A stretch of 64,000 bases of DNA, from the NCBI GenBank assembly GCA_965656535.1, contig CBFHKX010000001.1, forward strand, positions 558,001 through 622,000, written 5' to 3'. Under the pieces are notes generated by a model. It made no database searches. It saw only the letters and a program-made list of their open reading frames with translations, and was not told the origin of the DNA. This DNA is from Lishizhenia sp965656535 (GTDB lineage: Bacteria > Bacteroidota > Bacteroidia > Flavobacteriales_D > Crocinitomicaceae). Of this stretch, positions 41,020 through 51,305 are shown in pieces (the stretch's first letter is position 1; each line of letters opens with the position of its first letter). Position numbers and translations under genes: made by a program.

Positions 41020-41670
41020 ATGAAAACACATTTATCTAATCTAACTTTTTTTAAATTTATTAGAAAATCAGATATTATAAGTCTTGTAAACTATTACAAA
41101 AATAATCAGGATGATATTCATTCGGATTACCTCAATGAAGCTCAATTTCTTTACGGTTATTTTAAAAATTATTTAGGAACAGATTTTAATGTTATTCTAG
41201 TACTAGAATATGTTTATTTGTATTGTCCAAAAAGATTTCAAAATGCACCAGTTTTACGTTTAAGAATTTGCATTTCTGAACTAAACAATATTGTAGATAA
41301 GCATAAAGGTGTTTATAATGTAAAAAGCATAGGAGAGCATAAGGTTTTTAGTGTACTAAATAAAGTTGAGAATTTTAAACTTTTAGCAACAAGAGAAATG
41401 GTTTGGTGCGAGGCAGTAGTAATGCAAAACTTTTTAGATCACTATTGTTTTTGGCCTCCTAGTTGGACGAAACAAAGAGCACTTTTTCATGTAATATTTA
41501 AGGCTAAAGATATAACAATTGCAGTCAGTAGAGTAGGACTAAAAGTAACTGTTGTAGAAGCTCAAGGGATTAATGGGGTACTAATAACGAAGAATGAAAT
41601 AAACGATATTCAATCGATTATAGATAAAGCAATCAAAAATCAAAGATTACTTCAATTAGAAATTCATTAA
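41020..41670 (+). CDS. Hypothetical protein
   Basis: A 216-residue cytoplasmic-looking protein without a signal peptide or membrane segment and with no family I recognise. It follows the 39731 adhesin-like gene by 20 bp and precedes the broken adhesin gene by 11 bp, so it likely belongs to the same transcript. Nothing in it suggests a function. Confidence 0.5.
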   Translation: MKTHLSNLTFFKFIRKSDIISLVNYYKNNQDDIHSDYLNEAQFLYGYFKNYLGTDFNVILVLEYVYLYCPKRFQNAPVLRLRICISELNNIVDKHKGVYNVKSIGEHKVFSVLNKVENFKLLATREMVWCEAVVMQNFLDHYCFWPPSWTKQRALFHVIFKAKDITIAVSRVGLKVTVVEAQGINGVLITKNEINDIQSIIDKAIKNQRLLQLEIH

Positions 41671-41681
41671 AATCAACTATT

Positions 41682-43380
41682 ATGAAATATATATTTTTAA
41701 TAATTATTTTATTTTTTATTTTTATTTATGGTTTTTCACAACATAAATTAATAATTAATAATCAATAATAATGGTTTTATTGTTATCGACAATGGAGCAC
41801 ATTTAGTAATAGAAAACTCTTTAGCAGATGCAATTCAAACAACTGGAACTGGTGGAAATATTGTTTCAGAAGCTTATGAAGATTTAGTAGATTGGAAAAT
41901 AGGTTCTAATATAGGAACTTATACAATTCCTTTTACAACAGTAGATAATGTTAAAATTCCTTTAACCTATCAAGTTATATCTCCTGCGTTAGGAGGAGAT
42001 AATGTATTGTTCTCCACCTATAGGACTAGCAATAACAACATCTCTTTACCACCAAGCACATCAATTTTAGACGGATGTTTAGAAAATAATGCATTATTCA
42101 CAATAGATAGGTTTTGGAGGTTAGAGAATCAAAATTATACTCAATTGCCTCAAGTTAACTTATCATTTGGTTACGACGATGGACCAACAGAAATGGGGGG
42201 GGGCTAAACAATATTGTAGAAGCAAGATTAAAAGCTGAACGCTACAATAGTAATACAAGCAGTTGGGAAATTCCTGAGCATATGTATGGGTTAGCAAATA
42301 CTAACCTTAACCAAGTACAAAATGCAGTTGTAACATCAAACGAATTATATTCTATTTGGACATTAGTAGATACAAATTCAGTATTAGCACCAAAATTAGA
42401 AACTAATTTTATAGACACAACAATTTGTTTTGGAAAAAGCTTAACGTTAGTATTGTCTGGAGCAGATACTTATCAATAGGATACTCCTGGTATAACTTCT
42501 GGTATAACAATTATACCTCAAGACTCAGCAGGTAATAGGTAAAAATCAAAATGGCTGTACAGATACATTAATACTAACTGTAAATGTAGCACCATTACCA
42601 ACAGCAACGTTCTCGGTACTAACGCCTATTATATGTCAAAATGAATGTGCTGAAATAAATAATAACTCTTTCTCAGCTACAGGGGAGAATTTAATTAATC
42701 GATATTGGTATATAAATGATGCTACTCAATCCGCCGAAGTTGGTATCAATGAGCTATGTAATTTAGCTGTAGATAATTATGATGTAGCAATTGTAGTAGA
42801 AGATATAAATGGATGTAGGGATTCTTTAAAATTAAATAATATTATATCTGCTAAACCTATACCTAAAGCAGGTTTCACCGTAGTACCAAATTTGCTTGCT
42901 TATGGAGACGAGATAAACTTACTAAACGAAAGTTCTGTAGTTACTGAAATTAGCTATTTACTAAATGATAATATAGAATTATTAGGTCCCGATGCTAATT
43001 ATTTATATCCTTCAGCTGGAATCGATACTATAATACAAATAGTAACTGATAAATACGGATGTACAGATACCGCTTATTACGTTATAGATATTATAGCAGT
43101 AGATAATGTTTATATACCTAATGCCTTCACGCCTAATGGTGATGGAAGGAATGATTTGCTTATTCCTGTATATGGAGGAGATGCAGAGATTAAAAGCTAT
43201 AAATTAAGTGTGTTTAATAGATGGGGAGAAGAAGTTTTTTATTCAGACCATATAGCCTACGGATGGAATGGAACTCATAAAGGGGCTATTGTGCAGTCAG
43301 GAGTGTATAGCTATAAAATATATTTTAATATAAAGGGCGAAAATTATCAGAAAATAGGTCATGTATCTGTTTTGTATTAG
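41682..43380 (+). pseudogene. Adhesin-like protein with gliding C-terminal domain, multiple lesions
   Basis: Pieces in different frames reconstruct one protein: signal peptide (41682, FIYGFSQH), the shared N-terminal domain (GFIVIDNGAHLVIENS..., DRFWRLENQNYT), a middle of Ig-like segments (TDTTICFGKSLTLVLSG), and a CHU_C sorting domain (IPNAFTPNGDGRNDLL...FNRWGEEVFYSD) ending at 43380. Lesions: an out-of-frame point near 41760-41768, a frameshift at the G9 run 42195-42203 (one G added restores it), TAG at 42477-42479 where TGG (Trp) would fit, and an out-of-frame point near 42538-42541. It is the most damaged gene of the window. Confidence 0.75.
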
Positions 43381-43463
43381 TCCTTTACATTTGGTTTTGA
43401 TTTATTAACGATTAAATAACATGTTTCTTTATAATATTTTATTTTATGTTAAAAAAGATAATT

Positions 43464-43487
43464 AGATTTGGGTCGGCAAAATTAAAT
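43464..43487 (+). promoter_or_regulatory. Shared upstream motif, copy before 43589 gene
   Basis: AGATTTGGGTCGGCAAAATT continues to AAAT; nearly the same as 39631-39653 and about 100 bp before the start of a paralogous gene. Confidence 0.4.
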
Positions 43488-43588
43488 AAAGAATAATATT
43501 TTTATTGTTCTTGATAGTACAATAACTTGTTATGATGATAGGTTGGTTTTAAAGAAAATCAACATTTTATAAATCAAACAAGTTTTAA

Positions 43589-46222
43589 ATGAAAAAGAGG
43601 ATATACTTTTTAGGTATATGGATCTTAACTTCAGGAGGAGTATATCATGCTCAAAATAGGTTGATGCTTAACAACGATGCATTCATTGTAATAGACAATG
43701 GTGGGCAAGTTGTAGTGGAGAATCCAAATCCAAATGCTGTGACAGTATTAGGTAGTGGAGGAAACATAGTATCCGAGTCTGAGAATGATATATTAAACTG
43801 GAAGATAGGAACCAATACAGGGATTTACACAGTTCCATTTACTACAGCCAATACAGTAAAAATACCATTGGAGGTAGAAATAAACATTGGTGGTGTAGCT
43901 GGTCCTGGGATAGAGTTTTCTACCTATGGAACAGCCGATGCAAATACTCCATTTCCAGTTAGTGTTAACAACCTAGATGGTTGTTCTGGAGCAGACAACT
44001 CATTAAATATTATTGATCGTTTTTGGCGAATTGCTGCTTTAGGTTATACTACAAAGCCAGATGTCAATTTATCCATAGGTTATGACGATGGAGCGGCAGA
44101 AATGGGAGGTTCTAATACAATAACAGAAGCAAATTTAAGAGCTAAACGTTATAATTTTGGAACGAACAGTTGGGAAGTGCCACAGTTAATGTTTGGAACT
44201 GCAAATGTAGGTCAAAACAAAGTAAACGGAGCGGCCGTTTCACCAATTAATTTTCATTCAATATGGACATTAGTAGATTCAACCTCAATTACAACCAATT
44301 GTGATACAGATGGCGATGGAGTACCAGATTACGTAGAGAATCAAGATGGAACAGACGCAAACGATCCATTAGTTTATGCTGATGCAGATGGTGATTTAGT
44401 TCCTGATTATGTTGAAAATATAGTTGGAACAGATGCTAATGATGGAACAGATTTTACAGATACAGATAACGGAGGCGTTCCAGATTATGTAGAAGAAGTA
44501 TTATTCCCAAATAGTGGAGTTTTAGCAACAGATCCAACAGTAGCAACAGATGATAATCAAGATACAGATGGAGACGGAGTTCCTGATTATGTAGAGTTAA
44601 TAGATGGAACCAATCCAAATGATGTAACTGATTACACAGATACAGATGGAGATTTAGTACCAGATTATGTTGAGAATATTAACGGAACCGACGCCAATGA
44701 TCCATTAGTCTATACAGATACAGATGGTGATTTAGTACCTGATTATGTTGAGAATATCGATGGGACTGACGTTAATGACGGAACCGACTTTACAGATACA
44801 GATAACGGAGGAATCTCTGATTATGTTGAGGAAGTGTTATTCCCTAACGCAGGTTTACCAGGAACAGATCCAATAGATGCATCAGATGATAATAATCAAG
44901 ATACAGATGGCGATGGCGTACCAGATTATGTAGAAATAATTGATGGAACCAATCCAAATGATGTAACCGATTATACAGATACAGACGGTGATGTTGTACC
45001 TGATTATGTAGAGGATGTAAATGGAACCGATGCAAATGATGGTCTAGATTATACCGATACAGACGGAGATGGTGTGCCAGACTATGTAGAGGACATTGAT
45101 GGAACCGATGCAAATGATGGAACCGACTTTACTGATACAGATGGAGGTGGAGCACCTGACTATGTTGAAGATGTTTTATTCCCTAATGCAGGTGTACCGG
45201 ATACAGACATCACAGATGCATCAGATGATGATCAAGATACAGATGGAGACGGAGTACCAGATTATGAAGAAGTAATTGATGGAACTGATCCAAATGATGT
45301 AACTGATTACACAGATACAGATGGAGATTTAGTACCTGACTATGTCGAAAACGAAGATGGAACTAATCCAAACGATGTAACTGATTACACAGATACAGAT
45401 GGAGATAGTGTGCCAGATTATGTGGAAAATATAGATGGAACTGATGTCAACGATCCAATTGACTATACCGATACAGATGGGGATAATGTACCTGACTATG
45501 TTGAAAATCAAGATGGAACAAATCCAAATGATGTAACTGATTACACAGATACAGATGGAGGAGGAGCTCCAGATTACGTTGAGGATACGTTACTTCCTAA
45601 CGTAGGATTGCCTGAGACAGATGTAACAGATGCTTCAGACGATAATCAAGATACAGACGGAGACGGAGTACCAGATTATGTAGAGTTAGAAGATGGAACT
45701 AATCCAAACGATGATACTTCATATACAGATGCAGACGGTGATACCGTTCCTGATTTTGTAGAAGATGTAAATGGAGATGGAGACGTTACTAATGATGATA
45801 CAGATGGAGACGGAACGCCTGATTATTTAGATACAGATGATGACGGAGATGGATTATTAACTTCAAATGAAGATGATAACCAAAACGGTAGTGCTGTAGA
45901 TGATGATTGTGACTCAGATGGAATACCTAACTACTTGGATACAGACAAATGTTTTGATGAGTTAGTAATACCAGAAGGTTTCTCTCCTAATAATGATGGA
46001 ATAGCAGATACCTGGTCGATTATCGGACTAGATCAGTATCCAGACCATAGTGTTATTATATTTAATAGATGGGGAAATAAGGTTTATGAAACCAAATCAT
46101 ATAATAACGATTGGGCAGGTACATTTAACGGTAACGATTTACCAGAGGGAACTTACTTCTATATTATAGATTTAGGTGAGGATTTTGAAAATCAAACAGG
46201 TTATGTCTTCATCAAGCGTTAA
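43589..46222 (+). CDS. Large calcium-binding-repeat adhesin with gliding C-terminal domain
   Basis: An 877-residue intact protein: signal peptide ending VYHAQ, the shared N-terminal domain (to about 235), about 19 tandem thrombospondin type-3-like units (core D-T-D-G-D-G-V-P-D-Y-V-E, residues about 238-760) and a CHU_C/type B sorting domain (ELVIPEGFSPNNDGIADTW...FNRWGNKVYE). Type-3 repeats bind calcium and form stiff stalks. The protein should be exported by the type IX system with help from the PorP/SprF-like neighbour. The 27-residue units are interrupted at intervals by longer spacers containing LFPN or LLPN. Confidence 0.8.
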   Translation: MKKRIYFLGIWILTSGGVYHAQNRLMLNNDAFIVIDNGGQVVVENPNPNAVTVLGSGGNIVSESENDILNWKIGTNTGIYTVPFTTANTVKIPLEVEINIGGVAGPGIEFSTYGTADANTPFPVSVNNLDGCSGADNSLNIIDRFWRIAALGYTTKPDVNLSIGYDDGAAEMGGSNTITEANLRAKRYNFGTNSWEVPQLMFGTANVGQNKVNGAAVSPINFHSIWTLVDSTSITTNCDTDGDGVPDYVENQDGTDANDPLVYADADGDLVPDYVENIVGTDANDGTDFTDTDNGGVPDYVEEVLFPNSGVLATDPTVATDDNQDTDGDGVPDYVELIDGTNPNDVTDYTDTDGDLVPDYVENINGTDANDPLVYTDTDGDLVPDYVENIDGTDVNDGTDFTDTDNGGISDYVEEVLFPNAGLPGTDPIDASDDNNQDTDGDGVPDYVEIIDGTNPNDVTDYTDTDGDVVPDYVEDVNGTDANDGLDYTDTDGDGVPDYVEDIDGTDANDGTDFTDTDGGGAPDYVEDVLFPNAGVPDTDITDASDDDQDTDGDGVPDYEEVIDGTDPNDVTDYTDTDGDLVPDYVENEDGTNPNDVTDYTDTDGDSVPDYVENIDGTDVNDPIDYTDTDGDNVPDYVENQDGTNPNDVTDYTDTDGGGAPDYVEDTLLPNVGLPETDVTDASDDNQDTDGDGVPDYVELEDGTNPNDDTSYTDADGDTVPDFVEDVNGDGDVTNDDTDGDGTPDYLDTDDDGDGLLTSNEDDNQNGSAVDDDCDSDGIPNYLDTDKCFDELVIPEGFSPNNDGIADTWSIIGLDQYPDHSVIIFNRWGNKVYETKSYNNDWAGTFNGNDLPEGTYFYIIDLGEDFENQTGYVFIKR
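44302..45950 (+). repeat. Tandem calcium-binding repeat array in adhesin
   Basis: About 19 degenerate units of roughly 81 bp encoding the D-x-D-x-D-G-x-x-D-Y-V-E core. Every fourth or fifth unit carries a longer LFPN-type insert, giving a higher-order period. A translated repeat, not a CRISPR. Confidence 0.75.
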
Positions 46223-46414
46223 TCAATAAATAGGTAAGTAGAGGAGCTGTTGTTGTGTTTATAAATGGCGCGTTTAGTAGTTTAAGCAACAGCTCCAAAA
46301 CTTAATTTTTTTAAAGTACTACCGGAAAGAATAAACACTTTTTCATACAATAAGCAAATAAATATAAGTTTGTTTTTGAAAGTAGTACTTTATTAATCAT
46401 CAAATAATAATAAC

Positions 46415-47320
46415 ATGAAAAAAATATATATAACATTGTCTTTGTTAGGAATAGGTAGTACTTATTTTGCACAACAAGACGCAATGTTTACACAGTACAT
46501 GTTTAATACATTAAGTGTAAATCCTGGTTATGCTGGTAGTGCAGATATGCTTTCTGTAAATGCAATTAGTAGACATCAATGGCTTTCTATAGAAGGAGCT
46601 CCTACTACTCAAACACTTGTATTACATGGCCCTATTAAAAGTCAAAAAATAGGCATAGGTCTTTCTGTTGTAAATGATAAGATAGGTCCATCTAGAGACT
46701 TGTCTTTTTATGCAGATTTCTCATATCGTTTAAAGCTATCAGAAAAATCTAGTTTATCTTTTGGATTAAAAGGAGGCATAAATAACTTAAATGTTGATTT
46801 AACAAGTTTAAGTGGAACTGAAACTAATGATCCAGTATTTCAAGGAAATATAACGCAGTTAAAACCTAACTTTGGTTTTGGGTTATATTATAGAACGCCA
46901 AATGCTTATCTAGGGTTGAGTGCTCCTAAAATTTTGGAAAATCAATTTTCAACAGGCGCTACAAGTTTATTACAGAACAGGCATTATTTTTTAATAGCAG
47001 GTTTAGTAACTAAGTTGTCTGAAAATTTAGCTTTTAAACCAACTTTTTTAGCTAAGTATGCTGTTAATACTCCAGTGTCATTAGACTTTACTGCCAATTT
47101 CATAATCAAAGATAAAGTATGGTTAGGGGCAATGTATCGTTTACAAGATGCTATTGGAGGTATTGTACAATTACAATTAAGTAATCAGCTTAGATTAGGT
47201 TATGCTTATGATTATACTTTAAGTGAATTAAGAGGGTATACAGGAGGTACACATGAAATCATGTTAAACTATGATTTTAATTTTCCAAAAGATGGTTTAG
47301 TTTCTCCTCGATATTTTTAA
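46415..47320 (+). CDS. PorP/SprF-family outer-membrane protein
   Basis: A 301-residue protein with a signal peptide (ending TYFAQ) and the PorP/SprF start QDAMFTQYMFNTLSVNPGYAGSADMLS, then RHQWLSIEGAPTTQTLVLH and GLKGGINNLN, ending in a barrel-like C-terminus. PorP/SprF proteins are outer-membrane partners of type IX secretion needed to export type B sorting-domain proteins. It follows the large adhesin gene and is its probable helper. It is the intact paralog of the broken gene at 31724-32625. Confidence 0.85.
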   Translation: MKKIYITLSLLGIGSTYFAQQDAMFTQYMFNTLSVNPGYAGSADMLSVNAISRHQWLSIEGAPTTQTLVLHGPIKSQKIGIGLSVVNDKIGPSRDLSFYADFSYRLKLSEKSSLSFGLKGGINNLNVDLTSLSGTETNDPVFQGNITQLKPNFGFGLYYRTPNAYLGLSAPKILENQFSTGATSLLQNRHYFLIAGLVTKLSENLAFKPTFLAKYAVNTPVSLDFTANFIIKDKVWLGAMYRLQDAIGGIVQLQLSNQLRLGYAYDYTLSELRGYTGGTHEIMLNYDFNFPKDGLVSPRYF

Positions 47321-47331
47321 ATTATAAATTT

Positions 47332-47399
47332 CCCTCCTCCTTTATACATACGCACAAAAAATAAAAACAGGCTTGAAAACCTGTGGGGGAGGGTTTTTT
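47332..47399 (+). terminator. Terminator after PorP/SprF gene
   Basis: Long imperfect stem (CCCTCCTCC 47332-47340 with GGGGGAGGG 47385-47393) enclosing a smaller ACAGG...CCTGT hairpin, followed by T6. Confidence 0.6.
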
Positions 47400-47455
47400 A
47401 GATATGAATAAAAACTATTGTATTAATAGGCTTTAATAATAAATTATAAATAAAA

Positions 47456-49291
47456 ATGAAAAAACAAATTGCAACAGGATTAGTTCTTTTTTCTATGGGG
47501 TTGTCTAATCTTTCTTTAGCGGGAGATGGAGATAAGTATGCTGTGAAATTAGCAGACTTCAATACTAAGAAAGCAGAATATAGTCCAACATATTATAATG
47601 GAGAATTATTATATGTAAGTAACAATAGAGTAACCTCTTTTATCAATCGTTATAATAAAATAGATGGAGAGAAGATGTACGACATTGTTTATAATGGAGA
47701 AGATAAGATAGTAATCGCTTTATTAGATAAGATAAACTCTAAGTACAACGAAGGTCCACTAACTGTAATTAATGAAGGCAAGACCGTTTTCTTTACTAGA
47801 AACAATTACCTTAATAAAAAGAAAGTAAAAAGCAAAGAAGGGAAAATCAACTTACAAATTTTATATGTAGAACTTCAAGAAAATGGAACATGGAGTGATC
47901 CTAAAAGTGTACCATTCAATAGTTCAGACTACAATGTAGGTCATCCAACATTTTCCTCCGATGAAAAGTCAATGTTTTTCTCTTCAGATATGCCTGGAAG
48001 TATGGGTGGAGCAGATATTTATAAAGTAGTCTATAATAATGGAGTTTGGTTTAAGCCTGAGAATTTAGGAGTAGCTGTGAATAGTTCAAATGCTGAACTT
48101 TTTCCATATTTATCTAATAAAAATGAATTGTATTTTTCGTCTAATAGAGAAGGAGGCCAAGGAGGATTGGATATTTATAAATCTAAGTACGAAGGAAAAG
48201 GGTTTATTAAAAGTGAAAATGTAGGAGCGCCTTTAAATTCAATGAAAGATGATTTTGGTTTGATTTTCACCAATAATTCAGGAGGAAATGATTTGGGATA
48301 TTTTTCATCTAATAGAGAAGGGGGAAAAGGAAGTGATGATATATATGAATGGGAGTCATTATTAAAGCCTCTCTTTATAGCTGGTAAACTATTTAAAGAA
48401 ATAGATAATTCTCCAATAGCTAATGCAATAATTAATTTTACAGATACAGAAGGTATAACATCTCAAGTTATGACAGATGCTGAAGGGTATTATAAAGTTC
48501 CTATAATTAGAGGGGAAGATTATGCTTATGAAGTAGAGTCTCCTCTAGTTTATAAAAGTGTAGGAGCCTTTTCAGGTAAGTTAGACAATAGTCAAACAGA
48601 GATAAAAAAAGATATTTCTGTAGAAGAGTGGCCTTTTTTATATGGAGAAGTTAAGGATGAATTAGGAAAACCTTTAGATGGTGTTACTTATATCATTAAG
48701 AAAGATGGTAAAGCAGTTTATACTTCTAAAACAAAAACTGATGGAGTGGTGAAATATACTTTACCTTCAAATGTAAAAGAAGGCGATATCTTAAATTATA
48801 CAATAGAATACAAAAAAGATAATTATTTAGCTAGTAATCAGAAAGTTTCTCAAAAATTAGATAATGCTGGTAAGAACTCTATAACTTCTGGGTCTTCTTT
48901 GACTTTAATAGAAAATAAAGTTGGTGTAGATATTGCTAAAATTATAAACATTGAACCAATTTATTATGAGTATAATAAAGCAGAAATAACTTCTGTAGCG
49001 TCAATAGAATTAGATAAAATAGTAGCTTTTTTAAAAGAAAATCCTGGTGTTTTTATAGAGTTAGCTTCACATACAGATGCTAGAGGTAGTGCTAGCTACA
49101 ATTTAAAATTGTCTGATAAAAGAGCAAAGTCAGCAGCAAAATATGTTCAAAGCAAGATCGACAATCCCAAACGTATTTACGGAAAAGGTTATGGTGAATC
49201 TAGTCTTAAAAATACCTGTACAGACAAAGCAGAATGTTCTGAAGAACAACATGCTGAGAATAGACGTACAGAGTTTACAATTGTAAAGTGA
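47456..49291 (+). CDS. OmpA/PD40 envelope protein
   Basis: A 611-residue protein: signal peptide (ending NLSLAG), PD40 beta-propeller repeats (GHPTFSSDEKSMFFSSDMPG, ELYFSSNREGGQGGLDIY), a carboxypeptidase-regulatory-like beta domain (GKLFKEIDNSPIANAIINF), and an OmpA C-terminal domain (IELASHTDARGSASYNLKLS...ENRRTEFTIVK). It tethers the complex to peptidoglycan. With the adhesin and PorP/SprF genes it forms the intact version of the cassette whose other copy (23-32.6 kb) is broken. The 341-bp stretch 49292-49633 holds no gene I can see. Confidence 0.85.
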   Translation: MKKQIATGLVLFSMGLSNLSLAGDGDKYAVKLADFNTKKAEYSPTYYNGELLYVSNNRVTSFINRYNKIDGEKMYDIVYNGEDKIVIALLDKINSKYNEGPLTVINEGKTVFFTRNNYLNKKKVKSKEGKINLQILYVELQENGTWSDPKSVPFNSSDYNVGHPTFSSDEKSMFFSSDMPGSMGGADIYKVVYNNGVWFKPENLGVAVNSSNAELFPYLSNKNELYFSSNREGGQGGLDIYKSKYEGKGFIKSENVGAPLNSMKDDFGLIFTNNSGGNDLGYFSSNREGGKGSDDIYEWESLLKPLFIAGKLFKEIDNSPIANAIINFTDTEGITSQVMTDAEGYYKVPIIRGEDYAYEVESPLVYKSVGAFSGKLDNSQTEIKKDISVEEWPFLYGEVKDELGKPLDGVTYIIKKDGKAVYTSKTKTDGVVKYTLPSNVKEGDILNYTIEYKKDNYLASNQKVSQKLDNAGKNSITSGSSLTLIENKVGVDIAKIINIEPIYYEYNKAEITSVASIELDKIVAFLKENPGVFIELASHTDARGSASYNLKLSDKRAKSAAKYVQSKIDNPKRIYGKGYGESSLKNTCTDKAECSEEQHAENRRTEFTIVK

Positions 49292-49633
49292 AATATTGAT
49301 AAAAGATTATGAGTCATATGTTGTATATCTTATTTTAAGTATTAAGAAATAATTATTTCTCACAATATGATTAATTATTAATAAACAGTTTATGTTCAAT
49401 ACTTTAAATATAAATTCTTGATATAATTTTTTTTATTAGACGCCATTGTTTTTGATGGTTTTCATTAAAGTATAAAAATCGGGAGTTGAGATGTCATGAG
49501 TAATTCACAAGATTCGTTTTTTCTAATTATTTTTCTTAAATCAAAAGTTGGTTTAGGTGTAAATTACAGAATACCTGAAGTATATTTATATGCTTTAGGT
49601 ATTCTCATTTATTAAATAAAATTATTTTATATT

Positions 49634-50134
49634 ATGAAATTTTTTCTAGTGCCTTTCTGCTTGTTTATCTGTTTATCAGCATATACTAATAAAGACTTTA
49701 TCAATACTTTCGAAATTTATGAAATGGTTAATCAATCTGGAATAAGGGTGGAAGCTAAAATTCATAAGAGCTTTATAAAAAGTATGGAAGTTTATTTTCC
49801 CAAATTAAAAAAGACAAAAAACATTAATGAGTTTAATCAAGTTTTAAAAGTCTATATAGAATTAAATTTTATTATTAAAGATTTAGACGGTAATAAACTT
49901 AATTTAATTAGTATTAACAAGTCTAGAAAAGAATATTTTGATTCTTTTGAGAGGTATTATTTTTTTTTTGACTTCGGAACAATAAGATCAGTTAAAAATG
50001 TATTATTTTTAAAGACAAGTGATAAGTGTGTTAATCAACATTATTATTATCATATTAATGGATTCAAGTTTTTTGAAACAAGCAACAAAAACAAAGAGTC
50101 CTATATAGTTTATGAAGAAGAAAGTCAAAAATGA
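49634..50134 (+). CDS. Hypothetical exported protein
   Basis: A 166-residue protein with a probable signal peptide (MKFFLVPFCLFICLSAYT) and no recognised domain. It lies alone between the OmpA-like gene and the unknown-gene block. Export only is supported. Confidence 0.45.
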   Translation: MKFFLVPFCLFICLSAYTNKDFINTFEIYEMVNQSGIRVEAKIHKSFIKSMEVYFPKLKKTKNINEFNQVLKVYIELNFIIKDLDGNKLNLISINKSRKEYFDSFERYYFFFDFGTIRSVKNVLFLKTSDKCVNQHYYYHINGFKFFETSNKNKESYIVYEEESQK

Positions 50135-50222
50135 CAAAAAGAAAACATTAAGTTATTTTATAATATTTAGTCTTCTTTTTATTTTTTTGTATAAAAAAAA
50201 TCAAACCATTAAAAACAGTTAA
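50112..50222 (+). CDS. Possible small membrane peptide
   Basis: A 36-codon frame (MKKKVKNDKKKTLSYFIIFS then a hydrophobic stretch) overlapping the end of the preceding gene, with a Lys-rich start and one hydrophobic helix. No supporting conservation can be judged; a weak candidate. Confidence 0.2.
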   Translation: MKKKVKNDKKKTLSYFIIFSLLFIFLYKKNQTIKNS

Positions 50223-50372
50223 TGCATTTGAAATTATATATCATAATATGTTTTTAACAGTTTACAAAAGATTACAACAGATTATATTAATGCAAGTAGT
50301 CCTAAATATGGGTAAGTAGAAGTAATGAATAGTAATATGTAACAAATTAGCTTAATTCTTCGTTAGTTTTAT

Positions 50373-51224
50373 ATGTCTAGCATAACAACAAATAACGATT
50401 TTAATAATTTGATAGCCAAATACTATCAGATATTGAAAGAAGGCTATTTGTTAGAAATAGAAAAAGCGTCTGATAAAGAGTATGCAGAACAACACTTTAA
50501 AGAAGTGTTGTTTTTAGAGAACTCATTAACACCATATAATACTATTTTGTTAAAAGAGCTTCATTATGTCTATCATCATTATAGTTGTTTGAACTTTGGT
50601 ACAGCCTTTGAAGAAACCGCTAAACTGTTAGACAAAGTTTATTTAATTGCTAGAAACCAATTGGATAAAGCTATTCTATACCGAAATGGTAATAAGTCAA
50701 TTGATTTCCCAGAACATTACAGTCATTTGATATTAAAAAAGGATATTAGTTTAACCGATCTAATTACACAAGAGAAACAAGCATTACAATTAACACACGA
50801 AAGCTTAATCGGTTCGTTAGCTCTTAGCTTAGCAGGTAAGGAATTGCATAAAGAGTTTAATGAACTTAAAACAGTTACAAAAGAAACGAATCATAGATAT
50901 AAGTTTACTCAAAAGCAACAAGTATTAGCCTTGTTCTTTTTAATGGAAGCATTTGGTATCAAAACTCATTCAGGAACTGATATGACAAAATTATCAGCTT
51001 TATATCATTTAATATTAGGAGTGCCTTTTCACGATTTTGTTAGGTTAAAAAATACAAATATTTATAAATCAATACGAGTAGCACCCCAAGTAGTCAATAG
51101 TGATAAACATTTACTAAAGAATTTAGAGGTTATCAAGCCCTATTTTGAAAATGTTAATCTTTTGAATGCCGTAGAGTTGATTAATAAGCAAATTAATAGC
51201 TGTAAACAAAATATTTCAGAATAA
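50373..51224 (+). CDS. Hypothetical protein of the mobile block
   Basis: A 283-residue, mostly helical cytoplasmic protein (EGYLLEIEKASDKEYAEQHF at the start). No family is recognised. It is the first of six co-directional genes ending with the recombinase, so it is probably element-borne. A regulatory or conjugation-related role would be guesswork. Confidence 0.5.
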   Translation: MSSITTNNDFNNLIAKYYQILKEGYLLEIEKASDKEYAEQHFKEVLFLENSLTPYNTILLKELHYVYHHYSCLNFGTAFEETAKLLDKVYLIARNQLDKAILYRNGNKSIDFPEHYSHLILKKDISLTDLITQEKQALQLTHESLIGSLALSLAGKELHKEFNELKTVTKETNHRYKFTQKQQVLALFFLMEAFGIKTHSGTDMTKLSALYHLILGVPFHDFVRLKNTNIYKSIRVAPQVVNSDKHLLKNLEVIKPYFENVNLLNAVELINKQINSCKQNISE

Positions 51225-51305
51225 TTGAATATTTAGGGCTACCCGAAACCTACCCACCAGAGAAACCTTCACGTAAATTCATAGTGTCAAAGTCAAAAAG
51301 ATATT

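Noticed and set aside
16955..42479. In-frame TAA/TAG codons as evidence of a recoded genetic code or programmed readthrough
   Set aside because: The same codons terminate the intact genes normally, the expected residues differ (Leu, Trp, others), and adjacent frameshifts point to decay or sequence error.
44302..45950. Regular repeat array considered as a CRISPR
   Set aside because: Units are translated calcium-binding repeats in one intact reading frame, with no unique spacers or cas genes.
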